DNA of 64,000 bases from Arctopsyche grandis (Eukaryota > Arthropoda > Insecta > Trichoptera > Hydropsychidae), in the NCBI RefSeq assembly GCF_051622035.1, contig NC_135360.1, positions 3,407,501 through 3,471,500 of the forward strand, written 5' to 3'. The translations under genes and the position numbers were made by a program. Under the pieces are notes generated by a model, which did no database searches, was not told where the DNA came from, and saw nothing but the letters and a program-made list of their open reading frames with translations. Numbering within the stretch: the first letter of the stretch is position 1; each line of letters opens with the position of its first letter. This document shows positions 57,560 through 64,000 of this stretch, in pieces.

Positions 57560-58320
57560 TTCATTCTTTGTTTCTCGTCGTTCTTTCTTTCTTTCTTCCA
57601 TTCATCTCTATCGTTCGTGCGTCTCCTTCTTGAGCATCACCGTTGACGCGAACGTGTCGATGATTGCCCAAGCTTCCATCTTCTATTAGCTTCTTGCCCA
57701 GGTTTTCGGGTGAGTTCACTCCGATTTCCTCCATTCTTTCTCTTTCTTCCGCCCAAGCTGAGCACACGAAAAGGGTATGCTCTGCGTCATCCACTTCGGC
57801 TAAGCAGTGGTGGCATTTTGTTTCGGCCTCCTTTTTGATCCTGTGGAGGTACTTGCCAAAGCAGCCGTGGACCATCAGCAGCTGTGTCAAGTGGAAACTG
57901 GTATCCCCGTGTTTCCTCTCAACCCAGCCATTCACCATCCACTGCTGGATGAAGGCCTCTCCAACACGCTTCCACTCGTCTCTGTGTTGCGCAACTCTCA
58001 TCCATCTCACCCCACACATTTTCCTAATTTCGTCTACCCATCTTCTCTGCAGTCAGGCATGCAATAACTATTGAACATTAGTTTGGGCTTATCTACGTTA
58101 ATTTTTAATCCTGCTTTCCCACTTTTCCTGTCCGGCTGTGTTAGTCTGTTAAGTAGGTCAGCTGGATCACGAGCTATTAAAACTACGAGTATATCGTCTG
58201 CGAACCGAAGGAGACTTAAGAAGCGACCGTTGATGCTTACTCCGGCTGTGTTCCATTCCAGGTTCCTGAACACGTCCTCAAGCACCGCATTGAATAGTTT
58301 AGGACAGGGTTTCCCAAACG
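57560..58320 (-). mobile_element. Composite LINE remnant (RTE-type RT plus R1-like tail)
   Basis: On the minus strand, 58285-58034 encodes LEDVFRNLEWNTAGVSINGR and LLRFADDILVV, a reverse transcriptase with the ADD catalytic box. It is followed by RRWVDEIRKMCGVRWMRVAQ and HRDEWKRVGEAFIQQW (58052-57950), the C-terminal signature of RTE elements. The same frame then continues SFHLTQLLMVHGCFGKYLHR and CHHCLAEVDDAEHTLFVC, the zinc-knuckle tail of R1-clade LINEs. RTE and R1 ORFs do not normally join like this. The RT is deleted between the ADD box and the C-terminus. A dead composite. Confidence 0.7.
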
Positions 58321-60547
58321 AGGACCTTGACCTTATCGAAAAGTCAAGACCATCGAATTACTTGTATTATTGCTCCAAGGCAACACCCATGGATATATTA
58401 TAATATAACACCTGTACATATTATATTATTTTACAATTATATATAAATTTAATTAAATCCATCTCATTCGTTGTTTTGTGATAGATTGGACGTTCGCAAA
58501 TAAAAATACGATAAATAAAATCAGTTCAGATTTAACCGATTCAGTAAAATATTAATTTAAAACCTTTCATGAAAACAAATCATAAACACGAACTTTCAGA
58601 AAAATATAAGTTACACATCTGTTTCTGAGATAAAATTAAGTAAGGCGGACCTTTCTAACAATTCGCTCCATGGGTCAAACAATTTCTAAGGATTTTACCC
58701 AAGGCATAACTTTCAAAAAACGAAATATACTTACTTCGAAATCATAAAACCTTTTTTTTTCAAAGTAGCTTATTGCAGCGATTATTTTATTGGCCACTAA
58801 GCTACCCAAGACATAAATAAACGTAGCATTCATAGATCCATAGTATTTCATTTATCATTAAATTCATAATATTTTCTAAATTCACACTATTCCTAAATTT
58901 AGAGGGGGGGAAGCAAGTGCCCCTCCATACCCCCCCCCCCAGATTTGGCCAGGCCAGGAACACCTATGTCATTTGAAATACTATGAATCTTGCTCAAATT
59001 CGATTATTCATAAAAGCTTAGGCCAGCAGAAACTGCAATGTCGATCAGAGGCTCCTTCCAAAAAGCTACTTTTTTTTCCACCCCTGGATAAAGTTGAATT
59101 GTTTAAATGAAAAAATCAAGTGGTCAACGTCCGTTGTAAGCTCAGTGCCAAACTAATTCATAGCAATATTGCTACGAGTTATTTTTATGAAATTAATATT
59201 AGTTAATAGTTGCTAGAACATATTAATTTACCGTCAATGTATTATTTTTGTTCAGACCAATTGTATTATGGTCGGCTTTCGTAGCGTTACGACCAGAAAA
59301 CAAGCCTTTGTTTGGGAGGGGAAACGGCGTTTGCCGCGTGTTTCCTCTGATCTATTCGCTTCGCGCTTAGGTCGAGTGAATACTTTGATTAACTCCCGGC
59401 TTCGTTCCCACCACCGAGTCACCGGTCAGCTCGGCCTGATCGGCAGACGATACTAGGAGATCAGCTCCAGTATACGTTTGGTGTGAAGTTGTCGTCGAAG
59501 TTACACCACGTAGTCGCGTGTGTTGGGTGAGGTTTGGTGCATAACCTCAAGCCACATAACACGTGTTCTTCGGTATACAACCCCTCCCCCTTTTTTCACC
59601 CCCTTTCTGTATAATTTATATTAAATACAGTTGCTTACAAACAGATTTACAACCTGTTTCATTATATATAATCTCCCATAATTGTCTTTCTCCCCACATC
59701 ACACTCACACATACGCACACTGTACGAGAGAGGGAGACAGAGAGAGCCATCAGCAGAGACCAGAGACCAGACCTTATGCCGGTGCCAGACATGAGTTCAA
59801 AGAAGTGATCTCTTCTTTGAAGACTTTGCTCTCACATTTGGTCACATATTGTTGTATCTGCCAGATATGTGTTCAAAGATTTGCCACACTGCGCTCGCAC
59901 AACTGAGCTTCGCGCAGTGTGGCAGGCACACAAACTGTTATGTTGTGAATATCTTACAACCTATGTATGTACTTATATTACTCTTTATTCCCGCTTCTTA
60001 TTTTGATTCTTTGAACGCACGCTTAATTGATATTTTCCTTTAATGTTATTTATGAGACTTCCAAAATCTTTATTGTTTTAGTTGCATTTTTCTCACGACT
60101 CAATGCTATCTGCGTGACGAATTCTGTGCATCTACTCAGCCATTTCTCGATACATTCAAAACACATATGTTAACACTAAAAATATAGTTTTTAATTAACT
60201 TTATTGCTTTTCTGCATTATTCCCACGACTCTTAATCCGCACAACGAATTGTGTGAAATCTACCCCCAAGGGATACATATGCAAACACTAAAATATTAGT
60301 TTTACCAGCATTTTTCACACGACTCGAATCGAATCGTATTCCCTCAAAAACCCTTTTAAAGCTGCGTAGCTAATTGTGTAACTAATTGTGTGTAAACCAT
60401 TTCTCGATACACTCAAGGGTCAAAGTATTAAAGTCTTAATTAACGACTCGAGTTCCCCCCTAAAATATTATTTTCTCACGAATTATGATTGGTCCAAATT
60501 GTTACCCTTATTGAATATATACTGATGTAAAACATATGGAAGACTAC
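58321..60547. other. Intergenic, no gene seen
   Basis: 58308-58325 has CAGGGTTTCCCAAAC, a hAT-like end without a found partner. 58905-58945 has G and C runs typical of a MITE edge. A perfect 12-bp stem (GCCACACTGCGC / GCGCAGTGTGGC) is at 59883-59923. Short frames have no recognisable domains. Confidence 0.45.
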
Positions 60548-60712
60548 TTGCGATCGAACCGTCTGACTTGCGATCAAACACTCTAACTAGTAACTTGCGA
60601 TTGAACAGTGTAACTAGTAACTTGCGATCAAACACTCTAACTGATCACTTGCGATCAAACAGTCTTACAAGGCACTTGTGATTAAACTGCCTAACTAGTA
60701 AACTACTAACTA
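60548..60712. repeat. Degenerate tandem repeat of about 26 bp
   Basis: Six diverged copies of ACTTGCGATCAAACACTCTA plus CTAGTA. Confidence 0.8.
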
Positions 60713-61245
60713 GTAATGTGTAATACAAACTTGTACATTAATCTCGTGTATACTTACTACTATTAAAAGAAGATCTTATAAAAAAAAGCTGTGACTATAA
60801 TATTTGTACACCATCTCCTTCTCGTCCCCGTAACAAAACATTTGGACTTTTATCCCATTGATGTGCGCTAAAAAACCGACACGGAACGGCAAAGCGCACT
60901 TAAGTGATCAAATATGAGACAATAGTATTAAATGCCCGTGCCACACATGTGAACACTTATTTGATCACATGTCTGGCGCCGGCATTAGACGACGATCAGC
61001 GGGCACCATTGGGGGAAAGCCTCGCCGACGATCTACCGCCGAGCTTTACAAAACATCATGTCCAGGTGGCTTCTCGATTGAGAACGCCTGGCGTACGAAC
61101 AATTTTATACAAATGTTCTCGACTGCAATGATCTAAATTTTTAGATTTACATAAAAATTATCATTGGAAAATAGCAGTTAAGATCCTCATTTTGCCTACT
61201 ACCTGGTTATGAAGAATGAACTACTATAATCAAGTTGAAAAAAAT

Positions 61246-61449
61246 GGTTCGGTGATTACTGGTCACAAATTACTCGTCACAAAGTCACTAAAATCTCTAT
61301 AACGGAATATCTGGCAGCCGAAAAGTCCATCATACTAACGATAACTATCATAGTAACGAGAACTTGAGTGCCAAATATTGTGTATTCGCGATTTTCATGA
61401 CAAAAATTGTCTTTGTGACCACCCCAATGTGACGAATAGTCCAATTACC
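61246..61449. mobile_element. MITE of the GGTTCGGTGATTACT family
   Basis: GGTTCGGTGATTACTGGTCAC to GTGACGAATAGTCCAATTACC; the longest complete copy of the family here. Confidence 0.75.
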
Positions 61450-62693
61450 GAAAAAAATACCACTTCACATTATGCAATGGTCGATTTGTGGACGCGTTTT
61501 GGCCGTAGTCGCCGCGCAACGGTTTGTAGTGGCATCGTGACATCTGTCAAATACAAATTCGAACATTTAACCAACACTGATTTTATCCCTTCGTGAAACA
61601 CTTAAAAATGACATTAATCAGATCAAACTCGACCAATAATATATCTCATAATCGACATATTAAAGCCTCACTTCTATATATTTAATATTTGATCGACATT
61701 CGCACGACAGCTGTCAAATCTTTGGACCCACTACCAATCAGGTAATATATAATACTAATAATACATATTTGAACCAGATTGAAAATTTGAACGGGCCACT
61801 CCCAATAATAAGTTGTGCGTATATCAAACAGGACTTCTTAAAGTGCTGGCCTGCCGCCTCTCATGAAGTTTCGACTAAGCCTGGCATTTTGTCAGTGATG
61901 GATGAATCCAAAAATAAGAATGCCAATCTTTAACTTCGAGGTTGTTTTCAATGAGTATTTCTATTTTTCAACTAAAATTTTCTGACCAATAAGTATTTAG
62001 ATTTATATGTAGTATGCCCATTGCAAAAAGTGCCGTCATGAAATATAATGTTTATTAAACTGAAAAGATAGTGTATATAACCGTTTCATTAAGTTTTCGT
62101 GCAAAATATTGACATTTATATTTAGTTGAATTTAAAATATACACAAATATGTATATGCAAATGTGATGCCCAAAATTTGTTTGTGGTTTTGTTCGTTATA
62201 CAAATCACTAGTTTTCAATTTCGAACCAAATTTGATATTCTACATGTCTCATCGTACTCTAGCTTAGCCAGAATATAACTAATTCAACATGTGTATAATA
62301 TCAAAGTATTTAAAAATTAGATTGTTATATAATGACTAAGAATGTAAATTACATTTTACATAAATATTATATAAAAAAATCTGTATCTGTATTTTTTATG
62401 TATAGGAGTTTAAAAAAACTTCTTGTGTTTACAATGGTGTTTTTATTCACTACTAAATATGTACATCAGCATTGTATGATTTCATTTTAGTCTTCAATCC
62501 CAAATGTCACCTTTAATATTAAGACCAAAACAATTACTGTATGCCTAATTCGTTGGCCTTTTAACTCGGGTTATTAAGTATAAGTGTTCATTAAAACGAT
62601 TCTGTTATGTAGAGACATATGTACATAGATTGAATTTGAAATGCACTTTGGAATTGAGCTGATGTTGACTTGTTTAATCGGCCGTATCTTTCG
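61450..62693. other. Upstream region of the CEP135-like gene, no gene seen
   Basis: AT-rich, no coding frame. It may hold the promoter and a non-coding first exon of the gene that follows: ATCTTTCGCAG at 62684-62693 looks like a splice acceptor just before the start codon. Confidence 0.5.
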
Positions 62694-62703
62694 CAGAGTC
62701 AAG

Positions 62704-64000
62704 ATGGACGACAAATATCTGAAGTTGCGCAAGCAACTGAGCTATTTCGGATACACGCAAACCTTCCCCATGGATTGCATGCCATTGGTGGAGAATCTGA
62801 CTTCGGACTTGCTGGAGACGACCAATAGTCTGCAGCATTACATGCAATTGTACAAAGAAGTCCTCCAACAGAGGGATACGCTGAAGGGAGCCGCCGAGCC
62901 TTACAAATGCGACAACGCGAAATTGATCAAAGAAAACAACAAACTACACCTGGGATTGCTGCGATGCAAAGAAGATTTGACATTCAAAAGTAACGACGTA
63001 AAGTCGAAAATACGGAGGCTCGAGAGTGAGATAGATGTATTGAAAGAGCAGAATAAAAGTCTGCGGCTTCGAAATCAGGAGTATCAAATGAAGAGCATAT
63101 CGGCCGATACGATCAGCTCGGCGAGGAGGTCCGTCCTCGGCTGTGGCGCTAAAGACCCTTCCAAAGCGTGCTCGTCCTGTTATGAGTTGAAGCGTCGAAT
63201 GGATCAGCTCGTTAAAGAGTCGGCCGATTGTAAGAATGAGAGCGTGGAACTGTTTGAAAAGTTGGCCTTTTTGAAGTGCCAATTGGAACACAGAGACAGG
63301 GAGATCGAGAGGTTGAACTCTTTACTGCAGGGCGGTCGACCTTTGTCGGTGTTGAGGAAGGAGTGTCAGGCCGGAGACGACGAAAAGTTCGCAGAGATAG
63401 TCGATTTTGTGAAGAGTCTCGAGGCGGCCAATGAGAATCTGAGCGCGCAGCTGAAGGAGTCACTGTCGAAGCAGCATGAGGCTATGAGTCGAGCCGTGCA
63501 AATGGCTGACAAAAACGAGTTTCTCGCCAAGAAGCTGCAGGAGACGGATCAGAAAGCTCTAACAGCCGAAGCGGAGTGCAACGCACGTCTCAAGGAGAAG
63601 TGTGATCAGATCAATTCTCTGCAGAATAAGTTAAAAGCGGCCGTGGCCGAGAATGAAGACTTCGATCGAAAGTTAAAGGACTTGTCTAGTTCGCATTTCG
63701 GATATGAAGTCGATGTTGAAAGGAACTCGTGCGAAATTACCGCTCTGAAGACTTCGTATGATTCCGCCAAAGAAATGAATGAAAGTCTCCATCGCGAGAA
63801 TAAAAAGCTCAGCGAGATGAATCGCCGGCTTGAAGAGTTGCTCAAGTTAGACGAAGCTGCTAAATGTGAAGTGTGCGGCAAATTGAAATTAATCGCAGAG
63901 GATGCCGTCAAAACAAATCAAAACGTGTATTGCAAGTGCGAGAACATTTCTAAAGAGTCGTTGATCAAGTTGATCGAGAAAGAGCGAAAGTTCTATGAAA
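62704..64000 (+). CDS. Cep135: CEP135/Bld10 centriole protein, 5' part (runs off the window)
   Basis: An open frame of 432 codons from the ATG at 62704 runs off the right edge. The N-terminus MDDKYLKLRKQLSYFGYTQT, then CMPLVENLTSDLLETTNSLQ and EPYKCDNAKLIKENNKLHL, follows the order of the conserved CEP135 head (RKYxNxRKxLDxLGYRQT, LVEKLFSDLVxTTESL, EPYKLENARLxRENNELYL). Further on, HRDREIERLNSLLQGGRP matches the conserved REREIERLxxxLxGGR motif. The rest is coiled coil (heptads to the edge). CEP135/Bld10 is a scaffold of the centriole cartwheel that links the hub and spokes to microtubules. GC content and codon use are clearly higher than in the ZNF cluster, consistent with a conserved gene outside the repeat-rich region. 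Confidence 0.92.
   Translation, partial: MDDKYLKLRKQLSYFGYTQTFPMDCMPLVENLTSDLLETTNSLQHYMQLYKEVLQQRDTLKGAAEPYKCDNAKLIKENNKLHLGLLRCKEDLTFKSNDVKSKIRRLESEIDVLKEQNKSLRLRNQEYQMKSISADTISSARRSVLGCGAKDPSKACSSCYELKRRMDQLVKESADCKNESVELFEKLAFLKCQLEHRDREIERLNSLLQGGRPLSVLRKECQAGDDEKFAEIVDFVKSLEAANENLSAQLKESLSKQHEAMSRAVQMADKNEFLAKKLQETDQKALTAEAECNARLKEKCDQINSLQNKLKAAVAENEDFDRKLKDLSSSHFGYEVDVERNSCEITALKTSYDSAKEMNESLHRENKKLSEMNRRLEELLKLDEAAKCEVCGKLKLIAEDAVKTNQNVYCKCENISKESLIKLIEKERKFYE

Noticed and set aside
59849-59924. CQICVQRFATLRSH-like finger half and a nearby perfect hairpin.
   Set aside because: One isolated Cys pair without His ligands and with no similarity to the family codon pattern; the hairpin overlaps simple sequence and has no terminator role in this setting.
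1-64000. A CRISPR-like array or bacterial operon, given the many short repeats.
   Set aside because: Introns, C2H2 genes and eukaryotic transposons show nuclear animal DNA; no repeat-spacer pattern was found.

Overview
The window is AT-rich insect nuclear DNA. The evidence is a head-to-tail array of ZAD-C2H2 zinc-finger genes (a gene class expanded in insects, mainly holometabolous orders), short introns, and a dense load of insect-type transposons. I cannot fix the order; a moth, caddisfly or similar lineage is possible, but this is a guess.

Layout. Nine ZAD-ZNF loci lie on the + strand. Locus 1 (1-800) is only the 3' end of a finger array. Loci 2 (5965-8314), 3 (12164-13633), 4 (16846-19165), 5 (23955-26374), 6 (31165-32604), 8 (48105-49581) and 9 (53614-55891) can be built into complete open models. 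Locus 7 (40018-40984, relics to about 41716) is decayed. All models start MEC, use a 38-codon first exon carrying the first ZAD Cys pair, a phase-0 intron, and an exon of about 77-78 codons carrying the second pair. Most then have a second phase-0 intron before the finger exon; locus 3 lacks it. Loci 8 and 9 are a recent duplicate pair.

The most unusual gene is locus 6. Its ZAD and linker exons are intact and its finger array is reduced, but its reading frame continues without a break into about 115 residues resembling the bipartite helix-turn-helix DNA-binding region of a Tc1/mariner-type transposase, with no catalytic domain. It looks like a host-transposase fusion, the ZAD counterpart of vertebrate KRAB-transposase or SETMAR fusions.

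Other genes: the 5' part of a centrosomal CEP135/Bld10 gene (62704 to the window end); a three-exon minus-strand gene (45544-46905) resembling the DNA-binding N-terminal region of CARF/MULE-like proteins; a THAP-domain first exon (22056-22132); and a BESS-motif fragment (42257-42769).

Between and inside the genes are: non-autonomous LTR fossils (a pair-LTR element at 2124-5434, a solo LTR at 29025-29813, others); Helitron-like elements, one group carrying GC-rich minisatellites; several hAT elements with exact 8-bp target duplications; TTAA-flanked (piggyBac-like) MITEs, two of them inserted in finger-coding sequence; fold-back elements; tRNA-derived SINEs; and Jockey, RTE and R1-like LINE remnants. 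The picture is one of ZAD-ZNF genes being born, fused and lost among transposons.
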